The notes: generated by a model not told the origin, from the letters alone. A DNA stretch of 64,000 bases from CAIOYC01 sp965277345 (GCA_965277345.1 CBDICI010000004.1:1426001-1490000), one strand, 5' to 3'. Numbered from the stretch's first letter, positions 41,501 through 49,680 are shown. Numbers and translations: made by a program.

Positions 41501-41871
41501 CGGTGGTGCTGCGCAAAAGCTACGGTCTTGGGGCCATCGCCATGACCGGCGGGAGCTATCAGGCGGCGATGTTCTCGATCTCATGGCCGACCGGAGAGTT
41601 CGGCGGCATGGGCCTCGAGGGGTCGGTCAAGCTCGGCTACCGCAACGAACTGGCCGCCATCGCCGATCCGGTGGCGCGTAAGGCGAAGTTCGACGAGATG
41701 GTCGCCGCCGCCTATGCCCACGGCAAGGCGCTCTCGCGGGCGGCCTATCCGGCGTTGGACGACGTCATCGACCCCGCGGAGACGCGCCGCTGGCTCCTTG
41801 CCGGACTGAAGGCCCTGCCGCCCGTTGCACCGCGGACCGGCAAGAAGCTGCCGTGGATCGACACCTGCTGA
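38515..41871 (+). CDS. Single-chain biotin-dependent acyl-CoA carboxylase (LCC type)
   Basis: An 1118-residue fusion of all three carboxylase functions. The N-terminal biotin carboxylase covers residues 1 to about 450 (KKLLIANRGEIAIRIARTA, KAVFGGGGRGMR, EANPRLQVEHTVTEE). The biotin carrier domain has K550 in the EAMKM motif. The C-terminal carboxyltransferase runs from about 620 to the end (FFTEGGGGRPGDTDGGGGFVR, LSDTPGNMVGPEAE). Domain order and length fit the long-chain acyl-CoA carboxylases known from mycobacteria and some alphaproteobacteria. Translation starts at TTG 38515 behind GGAGG. It likely carboxylates the CoA ester made by the preceding ligase. Confidence 0.93.
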   Translation: MKKLLIANRGEIAIRIARTAAEMGVETVAVFAEDDAASLHVKSADQAEGLSGVGAAAYLDGAQILAVARTAGADAIHPGYGFLSENAGFAGACTEAGVTFVGPSPETLALFGDKAQARALASRCAVPTLAGTSGATSLEQARAFLATLPPGSAVMIKAVFGGGGRGMRPATTQAELEQAFALCASEAQAAFGDGSLYVERFVPRARHIEVQIVGDGAGVSHLWDRDCSLQRQRQKVVEIAPSSLRGPVRTRLLEAAVALGRTAGYRGLGTVEFLVFPEGDGEGFVFIEANPRLQVEHTVTEEVTGLDLVRLQLELARGASLADLGLEQADVPEPRGVAIQARVNLETMTSTGEARATGGLLTAFQPPSGPGVRVDTFGYAGYRTSGRYDSLLAKVITHTSAADLTAALAKSRRALSEFKIEGAATNLDFLIRLLGHPAVARGETHTRFIEEAMADLLETPTPPRHYFETPATDPSNGPRARVDAGDPLAVLVLGQTSRRDPRGTGPQAGIEADHGRAVRAPLQGTVISLCVEVGQMVPVGQPLVIMEAMKMQHEVGAPRSGVVRAILVARDETVFEGQPLVLLESAEVVGDAAADTEALDLDHIRSDLAEVLERHARTLDAGRPEAVARRRKTGQRTARENVDDLCDSGSFTEYGSLVLAARRRRNTVEELIATTPADGMIMGLGQVNGGLFPETQARVAVMAYDYTVLAGTQGAYNHDKLDRMAELAHRWRLPTVFFTEGGGGRPGDTDGGGGFVRGFEFWGRLSGAVPLVGVTSGRCFAGNAAILGCCDVIIATRDSTLGMGGPAMVEGGGLGVFRPEEIGPVDVMQKNGTIDILVDDEAAAVAAAKTYLSYFQGPLKDWTCADQRLLRRSIPENRLRVYDVRAVIDLLADTGTVLELRPKFGRAMITALARVEGRPIGVIANNPAHLGGAIDSEASDKAARFMQLCEAFDLPILSLSDTPGNMVGPEAEKTGLIRHCSRLFVIGANLTVPLFSVVLRKSYGLGAIAMTGGSYQAAMFSISWPTGEFGGMGLEGSVKLGYRNELAAIADPVARKAKFDEMVAAAYAHGKALSRAAYPALDDVIDPAETRRWLLAGLKALPPVAPRTGKKLPWIDTC

Positions 41872-41944
41872 ATCGCACGACCGGTCCAGTCGACCGCACT
41901 ACCAAGATCAATTCCCGGGCGAGCAGCCAGGTTTGGGAGGTTCG

Positions 41945-43438
41945 ATGACCACGCTGATCAAGCCGCCGTCCGCCTATTCGGATGGCTATAAGCGCCTCGT
42001 GCTGGCCTTGATGTTGACGGCCTACACCTTCAACTTCATCGACCGGACGATCGTCGCCTCCATCGGTCAGGCCATCAAGGTCGATCTGAAGCTTACCGAT
42101 ACCCAACTCGGGTTGCTCGGCGGCCTGTATTTCGCCCTGCTCTATACCGTGCTCGGAATTCCCTTGGCGCGGCTCGCCGAGAGGTTCTCCCGCGTCAATA
42201 TCATCGCCCTCGCCATCGTCGTCTGGTCGGGCTTCACCACCCTTTGCGGATTCGCCAGCAGCTATGCCATGCTGGCGGCGTGCCGCTTCGGCGTCGGCGT
42301 GGGGGAGGCCGGGCTGACGCCGCCGGCGCACTCGCTGATCAGCGATTATTACGAGCCGAGGAAGAGGGCCTCGGCCCTGTCGGTCTATGCCTTCGGTATT
42401 CCGGTGGGCACCCTGATCGGGGCGGTGGCGGGCGGTTGGCTGGCCCAGCACTATTCCTGGCGGGTGGCGTTCATGGCCCTCGGCGTCCCCGGCGTGCTCG
42501 TCGCCCTGGCCATCAAGCTCTTCGTGAAGGAGCCGCCGCGGGGACACTCAGAGGCGTCGCGGGAAGCTACAGGGAGTGAGGGCCCTGGCGCCGCGCCGAC
42601 CGTAAACAGGACCTCGCTCAGCCGGGAGATCCGCGAGATCGCACAGGTATCGGCCGCGCTGTTCGGGCGCTGGCCGCTGCTGAACGTCATGCTGGGGATC
42701 ACCCTGGTTTCGTTCGCGGGCTATGGCGGCGGCCAGTTCGTGCAGCCCTATTTTCTGCGGACCTTCCACCTCGACTACGCTCAGGTGGGGCTGTTTACCG
42801 GGCTGATCGGCGGCGCAAGCGCGGGCGTGGGCACCCTGCTCGGCGGCTTCATCACCGACCGGCTGGCCAAGGCCGGCGCAAGCCTGTGGTACACCCTCGT
42901 GCCGGCGATCGGCATCGCCCTGTCCTATCCCTTCGTGTTGGCGGTCTATACCGCCCCGACTTGGCCGATGGCGCTGTTGTGGCTCGCCTTCCCCGGCGCC
43001 ATTTCCTACGTCTATCTCGGACCGACCTACGGCTTGGTGCAGAACATGTTCCCCGCCCACCGAAGGGCGACGGGGATCGCGGTGATGTTCCTCTTCCTCA
43101 ACCTCATCGCCATGGGCGGCGGCCCACCCTTCACGGGGTGGATGATCGATCACTTCGCCGCCTTCCACCTTGCCCACCCGGATCGGGCCGGCCTCTGGTC
43201 GGCGGTCCTGGGCGGGCCGGCGGCCGATGTCCACGCGCTGCAAGCGGCGTGTCCGGGCGGCATAGGCGCCGCCGGTGCGGGCCCTGGCGCCGATCTGGCG
43301 TGCCGGAGCGCCGTTCAACTCGCGACGCGGCAGGGGGTCATTTTAGCCTACGGCTTCGGCCTCTGGGGGGCGCTCCACTACCTTCTTGCCGGCCTTGGGT
43401 TGAAGAAGGCCTTGGCGGGTGTCGTCAGCGCGACCTGA
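41945..43438 (+). CDS. MFS transporter (spinster-like)
   Basis: A 497-residue major facilitator with 12 predicted helices. Helix 1 has the spinster-like FNFIDRTIVASIGQAIKVDLKLTDTQLGLLGG, and the loop after helix 2 reads ARLAERFSRVNII. The ATG at 41945 follows GGGAGG at 41935-41940; earlier in-frame starts (to 41825) would lie inside the carboxylase gene. Its 3' end overlaps the convergent gene at 43343 by 96 bases, and both ends look genuine. It probably carries the organic acid used by the ligase and carboxylase. Confidence 0.9.
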   Translation: MTTLIKPPSAYSDGYKRLVLALMLTAYTFNFIDRTIVASIGQAIKVDLKLTDTQLGLLGGLYFALLYTVLGIPLARLAERFSRVNIIALAIVVWSGFTTLCGFASSYAMLAACRFGVGVGEAGLTPPAHSLISDYYEPRKRASALSVYAFGIPVGTLIGAVAGGWLAQHYSWRVAFMALGVPGVLVALAIKLFVKEPPRGHSEASREATGSEGPGAAPTVNRTSLSREIREIAQVSAALFGRWPLLNVMLGITLVSFAGYGGGQFVQPYFLRTFHLDYAQVGLFTGLIGGASAGVGTLLGGFITDRLAKAGASLWYTLVPAIGIALSYPFVLAVYTAPTWPMALLWLAFPGAISYVYLGPTYGLVQNMFPAHRRATGIAVMFLFLNLIAMGGGPPFTGWMIDHFAAFHLAHPDRAGLWSAVLGGPAADVHALQAACPGGIGAAGAGPGADLACRSAVQLATRQGVILAYGFGLWGALHYLLAGLGLKKALAGVVSAT

Positions 43439-44998
43439 CCGGAGGGTGAGAAAGGCCAGGGCAGCCAGGGCGCCCAGCCCGATCCACAGGGTTGGATGGC
43501 GGAACTGGGCGAAGAGCGTGGCGGGGTCGTGCATCGACGTATGGGACAGGCCCCCACCGATCGCGGCATAGGCGATGCATTCGGGCATGACGCCGAGCAT
43601 GGTGCCGATGGTGAAGGGCGCCCAGCCGATGCGAGCGAGCCCCGCCGCGAGGCTCACCAGGGTAAAGGGTGTGAGGGGCATCAGCCGCAGCGAAAGTGTG
43701 AACCGGAACGGCTTGCCCGCGAACGACGCCCGCAGCCGCTCGATGCGCGGAACGCGCGTCTTGAGCCAGCCCACGGCTCCGCCCGGCGAGAGAATGGCCA
43801 GTCCATAGACCACCACCGCGCCGAGGGTCGCTCCGGCAATGGAACTGAGGGCGCCGCCGGCGGCGCCGAGGATATAGCCGCCGGCGAAGGTCATGATCAG
43901 CGCCACCGGCAAGGTGACGACCACCGCCGCGGCATAGGCCAGGGCGAAGAGCAACGGCGCGGCCACGGGATGCAATGAGGCCAGCCCTCTCAGCGCCTCG
44001 GCATGGCGGCCGAGCGCGGCGATCGCGCCGGTCTGCGGGTGGACCATCAGCCAGAACAGCGTCAACGCCAGGCTGGCGCCGACCAGCACCAGCGGCGCCG
44101 TTAGGGCTTTCAGCCCTGGATGTGCGCCCTGTGCGTTCGGCGATGCAAGGCTATCGGCCTTGGCCAACGCCGGGCGAACCAGGGCGGAAAGCGCGCGCGA
44201 CAGGCGGTTCATCGACCTGATCTTGTCCGCCCAGGACAGGGCGATGACGGGGCCGAGGTCGGTCTTGTTGACGTCCACGATGTAGAGGCGGCCGTCATTT
44301 CCATCGCGAAGGATGTCCAGCCCACCCCAGTCCAGGCCCATGCGTCCGGCAAAGGCGGAAATCCTGTCCAGTTCCGTTTCGGAGAACAGCGTGGCGGGCT
44401 CGCGCAGGACGGCGCGGCGATTGTGGATGGCGAAGCGTCTGTCCGCCGGCTTGGTCTTTTCCCACACCACCACGGGCACACCGCCGACGCAGGGTGTACG
44501 CAGGTCGTGCACAAGACCGTTCTCGTCGCGCGTATCCACGAGGCGCTGGTAGACGTAGCCGTCCCTCGGCCGCAGCGGCGCGGAGACGACGGCGCCGTCA
44601 TGAACGCCATTCTTGTCCGCTTTCTCCACGATCTCTCCGACACTCCGCTCCGGATCGAGCCGAAGCGGATAGCCGAACACCTCGGCGAAGACCTCCGCGA
44701 CATGGGTCTTGGAGATGTCGGTGCAGCGGCTGTTGAAGATGGGGATGCCGCACGGCGGGGGTCCGGCGCCCTGTGTCGTGTCGTCGAAATAGAAGGCGGC
44801 GTCGGCCTCCGCCGCGGAGCGTGCGGAACGCCAGCCTGCCCACAGCGCGGCCCCGTGCAGCAGATACCACGGGCCGGGTCGCTCCGGCGTATACCACACG
44901 GCCAGTCTGTCCCGCCGTTTGACCCGGGCAAGCATGATGGCGACCCCGAGAACGGCGAGATAGATCCCCCAGGCGCCGATTTCGCGAACGAGGTCCAT
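43343..44998 (-). CDS. Membrane protein: ATP-grasp-like domain fused to VTT (TVP38/TMEM64) domain
   Basis: A 551-residue protein. One membrane helix (IGAWGIYLAVLGVAIMLARV) is followed by a soluble domain of about 250 residues. That domain ends in an ATP-grasp-like block (GRMGLDWGGLDILRDG, GRLYIVDVNKTDLGP), in which the acidic and Asn metal ligands are visible. After a linker come about six helices with the VTT/DedA-like pattern (LPVALIMTFAGGYILG, FTLSLRLMPLTPFTLVSLAAGL). I do not know a described protein with this combination. ATG 44998 is chosen because the membrane helix begins there; the frame is open to 45319, so a longer product is possible. The sequence is continuous, so the fusion is not an assembly of two frames. 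Confidence 0.7.
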   Translation of the reverse strand: MDLVREIGAWGIYLAVLGVAIMLARVKRRDRLAVWYTPERPGPWYLLHGAALWAGWRSARSAAEADAAFYFDDTTQGAGPPPCGIPIFNSRCTDISKTHVAEVFAEVFGYPLRLDPERSVGEIVEKADKNGVHDGAVVSAPLRPRDGYVYQRLVDTRDENGLVHDLRTPCVGGVPVVVWEKTKPADRRFAIHNRRAVLREPATLFSETELDRISAFAGRMGLDWGGLDILRDGNDGRLYIVDVNKTDLGPVIALSWADKIRSMNRLSRALSALVRPALAKADSLASPNAQGAHPGLKALTAPLVLVGASLALTLFWLMVHPQTGAIAALGRHAEALRGLASLHPVAAPLLFALAYAAAVVVTLPVALIMTFAGGYILGAAGGALSSIAGATLGAVVVYGLAILSPGGAVGWLKTRVPRIERLRASFAGKPFRFTLSLRLMPLTPFTLVSLAAGLARIGWAPFTIGTMLGVMPECIAYAAIGGGLSHTSMHDPATLFAQFRHPTLWIGLGALAALAFLTLRSGRADDTRQGLLQPKAGKKVVERPPEAEAVG

Positions 44999-45370
44999 GT
45001 CGATCTTCAGACAGACGCCGGTCTTGCGGATTTCGATCCGGCCGTCCCGCCAGGCGAAGGCGCCCTGCCGGCCTGCGGGCCTCGGTCGATCGCCCTCGGA
45101 CGCCTCGGGCAGGGGGATATCTCGGCTGATCAGCGTCACGGGGCGTTTAGGGCAACAGTGGCGCATTGAGAGTCTGCAAGACCGGGCTGCAGGTGTGCCG
45201 CGGCGGTCGGGCCGTTCAAGACAATCGATCCGAAGGCCTGCCCGTGCATGTCGTCTCCCGTAACGGCTGAACGCACCCGGCGGGATAACGATGCGCCCGG
45301 GCAACCGCCGGCTTCTCACCGCGTTTGGTCAATGTGCTGCGTTCGGCGCGTCCACCCCCATCGGTGACCC
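44999..45370. other. Intergenic region between divergent genes
   Basis: A 372-base gap between the VTT fusion (minus) and the GntA-like gene (plus). Part of it may encode an N-terminal extension of the fusion protein, because that frame stays open to 45319. I see no RNA gene or clear promoter pair. Confidence 0.4.
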
Positions 45371-46060
45371 TTGGACCTATCCGTCGATAGCGCGCATCCC
45401 CTTACGGAACGCTTCAGAACCTTCATCCGCGGCCCGGCCTTCCCTTGCATCGGCGCCAAGTCGGCCTTGGCGCGCAGCCACCTTCGCATCGTGATGGCGC
45501 GTGACATCAATTCCGCCTGGGACGATCTGCGCATTTACTCCGCCCTGTTGGACTTCGCGCACAGCTACAAGGAAGACGCACGGCTGTTCCAGAGTTTCGC
45601 GGTGATCTTCGCGGAGGGCGAGGCGCCGTCCGAAGCCGAGTTCGAGCAAGCGCTATGGGACCGCGTCCAATCCCTGGCCGACAAGGATGTCTGGCACGGC
45701 CAGCGCTATGACGAGCGGGTCAGCCCCGATCCCGACAGCCCCCACTTCTCGCTGAGCTTCGGCGGCGAGGCCTTCTTCGTGGTGGGACTGCATCCCGGCG
45801 CCAGCCGGGCGGCGCGCCGGTTCGAGCGCCCCGTGCTGGTGTTCAATCTGCACGACCAGTTCGAGCGGTTGCGGGAGGAGGGCCGCTACGATCAGCTTCG
45901 CGAACGGATCATCGAACGCGACGTGGCCCTGGCTGGAACGGTCAACCCGATGCTTTCGCGGCACGGCGAGCTATCCGAAGCGCGCCAATACAGCGGCCGC
46001 GCGGTCAAGGCGGACTGGGCGTGTCCATTCGCGCCGAGGGAGGCAGTCCGTGCCTCATGA
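45371..46060 (+). CDS. YqcI/YcgG family protein (GntA-like heme N-hydroxylase family)
   Basis: A 229-residue protein of the YqcI/YcgG family, to which the guanitoxin enzyme GntA (heme-dependent N-hydroxylase) belongs. Family marks include FIRGPAFPCIGAKSALARSHLRIVMARDI, HFSLSFGGEAFFVVGLHPGASRAARRFERPVLVFNLHDQFE and the C-terminal QYSGRAVKADWACPF. TTG 45371 is the first possible start because TGA lies at 45365-45367 in frame, and GGTGA precedes it. It overlaps the DUF1989 gene by 11 bases. The pair may modify an amino acid or guanidino compound, but no biosynthetic cluster surrounds it. Confidence 0.82.
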   Translation: MDLSVDSAHPLTERFRTFIRGPAFPCIGAKSALARSHLRIVMARDINSAWDDLRIYSALLDFAHSYKEDARLFQSFAVIFAEGEAPSEAEFEQALWDRVQSLADKDVWHGQRYDERVSPDPDSPHFSLSFGGEAFFVVGLHPGASRAARRFERPVLVFNLHDQFERLREEGRYDQLRERIIERDVALAGTVNPMLSRHGELSEARQYSGRAVKADWACPFAPREAVRAS

Positions 46061-46628
46061 GATTCCGGCGCGGTCGGGGACGGCGTTTGCGCTAAACAAG
46101 GGCCAGCACCTGCGGGTCATCGATCCGCGGGGGGAGCAGGTCTCCGATCTCCTGGCCTTCAACGCACACGACACGGCGGAGGTGATCTCCTCCGGGCGAA
46201 CGCTGGACTACGCCGGCAAGCTGTTCCTGACCACCGGCGACTCGCTCTACTCCAACCGCAGCAACGTCATGCTGCGCATCCTGGAAGACACGGTCGGTCG
46301 CCACGACTTCCTGCTGACGCCATGCTCCAAGGAGACGTTCCGGATCATCTATGGCGACGCCGATCCTCATCGCGGCTGCTTCGGCAATCTGGCTGAGGCG
46401 TTAGAGCCGTACGGCATCGGGCCCGATCGGATCCCGACGGCGTTCAACATATTCATGAACGTGGTGATCGCTCCGGACGGCGCTTTGACCGTGGCGCCCC
46501 CGCTCAGCCGCGCCGGAGACCATATCCTGTTCGAGGCCGAACAGGACCTTGTCGTCGCCCTGACGGCGTGTTCCGCGCTGCAGTCGAACAACTACGCGTT
46601 CAAGCCTGTTCATTACGAGATCGAATAG
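46050..46628 (+). CDS. DUF1989 / urea carboxylase-associated family protein
   Basis: A 192-residue protein of the urea-carboxylase-associated (DUF1989) family. Recognisable blocks are LRVIDPRGEQVSDLLAFNAHD, FLTTGDSLYSNRSNVMLRILEDTVGRHDFLLTPCS and PTAFNIFMNVVIAPDG. The Cys and His residues in these blocks could bind metal. Family members accompany guanidine/urea carboxylase systems and YqcI-type genes. The GTG start (46050) overlaps the GntA-like gene, so the two products are made together. Biochemical function is unknown. Confidence 0.85.
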   Translation: MPHEIPARSGTAFALNKGQHLRVIDPRGEQVSDLLAFNAHDTAEVISSGRTLDYAGKLFLTTGDSLYSNRSNVMLRILEDTVGRHDFLLTPCSKETFRIIYGDADPHRGCFGNLAEALEPYGIGPDRIPTAFNIFMNVVIAPDGALTVAPPLSRAGDHILFEAEQDLVVALTACSALQSNNYAFKPVHYEIE

Positions 46629-47078
46629 ATGTCGCAAGCAACCCCGTCCTCGCTCTGTCGCGCGCCTCGCAGGAAGGCGTTGGTAGCCCGCCTGCTTGTC
46701 ACTGGCCTTCTGGTCTGCGCGGGGACAATCGCGGCGCCCGTCTTCGCGAGCGACCCTTCCGTCCTCGACCCGGCGCTCGGCAACACTATCGTCTCCACCC
46801 ATCCGGACGGTCGAAAGGCCAAGCTCTGGCTGAAGCGCGACGGGACCTATTCGGCGCAAGGCAGGGCAGGGGAGCGGTCCGGCGGCGTCTGGAAGGTGAA
46901 GGGGGAAAAGCTGTGCCTCAGCCAGCGAAGCCCGGTCCCGATCCCGTTTTCATATTGCAAGCTCCTGCCCGCCGTCACCGTGGGCAAGCCCTGGCGCGAC
47001 ACGGCGGTGACGGGTGAGCCGGTCACTAACGAAATCGTGCCCGGAAACGATGCGTCCATTGACCGACGCGAACGCTAG
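46629..47078 (+). CDS. Exported hypothetical protein
   Basis: A 149-residue protein with a long basic N-terminus and a hydrophobic segment (LVARLLVTGLLVCAGTIAAPVFAS) that looks like a signal peptide. The mature part contains DGRKAKLWLKRDGTYSAQGRAGERSGGVWKVKGEKLCL, a beta-rich pattern seen in small periplasmic proteins. The ATG directly abuts the previous stop (46626-46628). Its stop codon lies at the start of an inverted repeat. I do not recognise a family with certainty. Confidence 0.68.
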   Translation: MSQATPSSLCRAPRRKALVARLLVTGLLVCAGTIAAPVFASDPSVLDPALGNTIVSTHPDGRKAKLWLKRDGTYSAQGRAGERSGGVWKVKGEKLCLSQRSPVPIPFSYCKLLPAVTVGKPWRDTAVTGEPVTNEIVPGNDASIDRRER

Positions 47079-47126
47079 AGCATGATCGTTTCGGATGGAA
47101 TCATCCGAAGCGTGAATCATGCTCTA
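47076..47126. repeat. Palindromic element (terminator/REP-like)
   Basis: TAGAGCATGAT (47076-47086) and ATCATGCTCTA (47116-47126) are perfect inverted arms. An inner stem of TTCGGATG (47089-47096) pairs with CATCCGAA (47102-47109). It begins at the stop codon of the preceding gene. Similar AGAGCATGAT-type palindromes are dispersed in alphaproteobacterial genomes. Termination of the upstream operon is the likely local effect. Confidence 0.7.
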
Positions 47127-47137
47127 AACTCAAAGTG

Positions 47138-47179
47138 TAGACCCTGATTCACGGCTAGATATGAGCCGATCAGGGTCTA
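47138..47179. repeat. Second palindromic element
   Basis: TAGACCCTGAT (47138-47148) and ATCAGGGTCTA (47169-47179) are perfect inverted arms, with GGCT/AGCC inside. It follows the first palindrome by 11 bases and shares the outer TAGA-GAT/ATC-TCTA pattern, so the two are probably relatives. The 176-base gap 47079-47254 holds only these two elements and a ribosome site. Confidence 0.65.
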
Positions 47180-47254
47180 GGCGCGCCCTGTGCTTTGAGG
47201 CCTTGATCCGGAACGCAACCCTGGTTTCTCCGTTCTTGGGCAGAGGAGATCGCG

Positions 47255-47992
47255 ATGCGACTATCGACATCCTCCCGTCGCGCGGGCGCACTCACCGCGC
47301 TCTTGCTTTGCGCGGCCTGCGCTGAGGGCAAGACGAGTTCGTTCGTCCAGGCCCCAATCTTCTTCGGCAATGCGGGTCAAGGTTCGGGAACGGCGCCCGT
47401 GGTGGAGCCGGATGGCGCGAATTATGCGGCCCTTGGCGGGAATGCGCTTTTGCCTACCGCCGCGCCGGCTCCGGCGACCCCTTTGCCCCAGCCGGTCCCA
47501 CTGGCGGCGGCGGGCGCCACGCCCGCCGCTTCGGTCGCGCTGAACGGACCGGGCGCGCCGGTCGCCGCCGTAACGGCGCAGGTCTCCCCAACGCCGGTGC
47601 AGGGCGTGGCCCAGACCGCCACCTCGCCCTCAGCGGCGCTCAATGTAATCGCGGGAGGAAACGGCGTGACGACGACCGTACAGACGCCCGGCGCCGGGGT
47701 CGCCGCTCAGGTTGGGCTGGCGCCGGTGACGCAGGCCCTGCCGCCGGCGCTCGCCGCGCCGGTGGCGGCGCTTCCGAACGTCCCGGTCACGGTGGCGGTC
47801 GCCGCCGCGCCTGTGACCGGCACGGTCAATACTGCGGCGGGCGCCGCCCTGACGACCGCCGGTGGACTGTTGGGCGGAACCAACCCTCTGGCGACGACCA
47901 CGGCGGCGGTCACCACCCCGGCCACCAATCTGATCACGAACACAGCCACGACGGCGCGGCGGGGTGCGTGTGTGCTGCATATCGTCTGCTGA
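47255..47992 (+). CDS. Ala/Pro/Val-rich exported low-complexity protein
   Basis: A 245-residue protein with a signal peptide (LTALLLCAACAEG), possibly a lipoprotein at Cys22, although the lipobox is imperfect. The rest is low-complexity Ala/Pro/Val/Thr, with GGLLGGTNPLATTT near the end and a final CVLHIVC. A strong AGAGGAG-like site precedes the ATG. It stands just before a TpsB-type outer-membrane transporter on the same strand and shares the GGLLGG motif with the exported protein encoded at 49737. It may be a cell-surface protein handled by that transporter. Confidence 0.65.
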   Translation: MRLSTSSRRAGALTALLLCAACAEGKTSSFVQAPIFFGNAGQGSGTAPVVEPDGANYAALGGNALLPTAAPAPATPLPQPVPLAAAGATPAASVALNGPGAPVAAVTAQVSPTPVQGVAQTATSPSAALNVIAGGNGVTTTVQTPGAGVAAQVGLAPVTQALPPALAAPVAALPNVPVTVAVAAAPVTGTVNTAAGAALTTAGGLLGGTNPLATTTAAVTTPATNLITNTATTARRGACVLHIVC

Positions 47993-48033
47993 GTCCCTCA
48001 GCCGCGCGATCTTCCAACAATAGGGGTATCTGG

Positions 48034-49680
48034 ATGTTGCGACGGGCGATCGCTCTCGGGCTCGGGGCTGCGGCGGCCTCGTTTCACCTAGCGTCGGCGC
48101 AAACCTCGCCGGGTATCGTGTCTCCAAGCCGCCCCGACCAGAATCCCGTCCCCGCCCAGGCCGGCGCCGACCTTTCCCGCCAGCCCAGCAACCTTGCCGG
48201 CCTGCGGGTACGCAATCCGAACAAGCCGTTCGCGCCTTTCACACTGACCCGGGTGGAGATCAGTGGAACATCCCTGCCTATGGCGGCGCTCGACCCGGCC
48301 TGGCGGCCGCTGATCGGCGGGGCCCTAAATGCCGCCGCCCTGGATAAGCTCGTCAATGCCGTGGCCGACCGCTACGGCAAAAGCGATGTGGCGCTCTATA
48401 CCGTGCTGGTGCCCGACCAGACCTTCGCCGGCGGCGTCCTGAAACTTCAGGTTCTGGAAGGTTATGTGGAGGGCGCCCGCCTGGATGGCGTCACCAGCCA
48501 AAAGCGCATCCGGCTCATCCGGCGCTATCTTGCGCCTTTGCTGAAAGAGCGGCCGCTCGGCAAGGCGAGCCTGCAGCGGCAGGTCTCGCTGATCCGCGAC
48601 ATGCCGGGCCTCTATCCGACGCTGAATTTCGAGCGAGGCGACCAGCCCGGCGCGGTCCGCCTGATGATCAAGGCCAGCCCGCGGTCGGTGCAACTCGGAC
48701 TGGGCGCCAACAACCGCGGGACCGCGTTGCTGGGACGCACGCAGGGTCAGGCCGACCTTTACGCCCACAGCCTGATCTTTGGCGGCGACCAGTTGCACGC
48801 CACCCTGGTCACGCCGCTAGAGGCGGACCTGTTCCGCTATTACAGCCTGGCCTACTCGGTCCCGCTCGACGCCGGCGGAACGACGTTGCAGGCGAATGTG
48901 GGCTATCTCGATACCCACCCGAGGGCCATTCCCCTGCGCGGCAACGCCTACTCACTCGGTGTTCAGCTTAGCCGGCCGATCGTGCGGAGCTATGACACCA
49001 ATCTCTACCTCACCGGCAGCCTCGATGGCGTGAACAGCGACAATGCCCTGCTGGGGCGCACCTTCACCCATGAAAACGTGCGTACGGTGCGCTTGGCCGT
49101 CTCCTATAGTCGCTCGACCAAGAAGAACGTCTTCACCGTTAGCGGTACGGGCAGTTTCGGCATCTCCGGCCTTGGCGCCCGCGAGTTCGATCCTGGCCTG
49201 TCCAGGCTCGACTTCAGGAAGTTCAACGCCAAGCTTGTCGACAACCTCGCGGTCAGTCGCAATTTCATCCTGCGCCTCGATGGCTTCGTCCAGGCGACAG
49301 GGGACCCGTTGCCGATCTCCGAGCAGTTGGCGCTCGGGGGCGATGAGTTCGGTCGCGCCTACGAAGCCGCCATCATATCCGGGGACTACGGCGAGGCTGG
49401 CTCCGCGGAACTGGCGTGGCGCCCGGCGAAGCGTATCCCGAACCTGCTCAAGGGGTCCGAAATCTACGCCTTCGTCGATGGCGGCGAGGTGCACGCCAAA
49501 GGACGATTCGGATTTCCCGGCTCGACTTCGCGGCTGGCCTCGCTGGGCGGTGGTGTCCGCGCGGACGTGGCGGCCCGGACCGTCGTGCAGCTCGAGGCGG
49601 CGCGGGGTCTTTATAATCCAGCCGCATACGAGAACCGGGAGGTCTGGCGTCTCTTCGCCGAGATCAGGACTCTGTTCTAA
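48034..49680 (+). CDS. ShlB/FhaC/HecB-type outer-membrane transporter (TpsB)
   Basis: A 548-residue two-partner secretion pore. A signal peptide ends at ASAQ. The POTRA region begins PFTLTRVEISG and contains VLVPDQTFAGGVLKLQVLEGYVEGARL. The C-terminal beta-barrel includes FRLD-like strands and the conserved GDEFGRAYEAAIISGD block before the terminal Phe. ATG 48034 is chosen because the signal peptide begins there; the frame is open to 47968, overlapping the previous gene. No large hemagglutinin-repeat TpsA gene is adjacent. The neighbours are two small low-complexity exported proteins. A bidirectional terminator follows. Confidence 0.9.
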   Translation: MLRRAIALGLGAAAASFHLASAQTSPGIVSPSRPDQNPVPAQAGADLSRQPSNLAGLRVRNPNKPFAPFTLTRVEISGTSLPMAALDPAWRPLIGGALNAAALDKLVNAVADRYGKSDVALYTVLVPDQTFAGGVLKLQVLEGYVEGARLDGVTSQKRIRLIRRYLAPLLKERPLGKASLQRQVSLIRDMPGLYPTLNFERGDQPGAVRLMIKASPRSVQLGLGANNRGTALLGRTQGQADLYAHSLIFGGDQLHATLVTPLEADLFRYYSLAYSVPLDAGGTTLQANVGYLDTHPRAIPLRGNAYSLGVQLSRPIVRSYDTNLYLTGSLDGVNSDNALLGRTFTHENVRTVRLAVSYSRSTKKNVFTVSGTGSFGISGLGAREFDPGLSRLDFRKFNAKLVDNLAVSRNFILRLDGFVQATGDPLPISEQLALGGDEFGRAYEAAIISGDYGEAGSAELAWRPAKRIPNLLKGSEIYAFVDGGEVHAKGRFGFPGSTSRLASLGGGVRADVAARTVVQLEAARGLYNPAAYENREVWRLFAEIRTLF

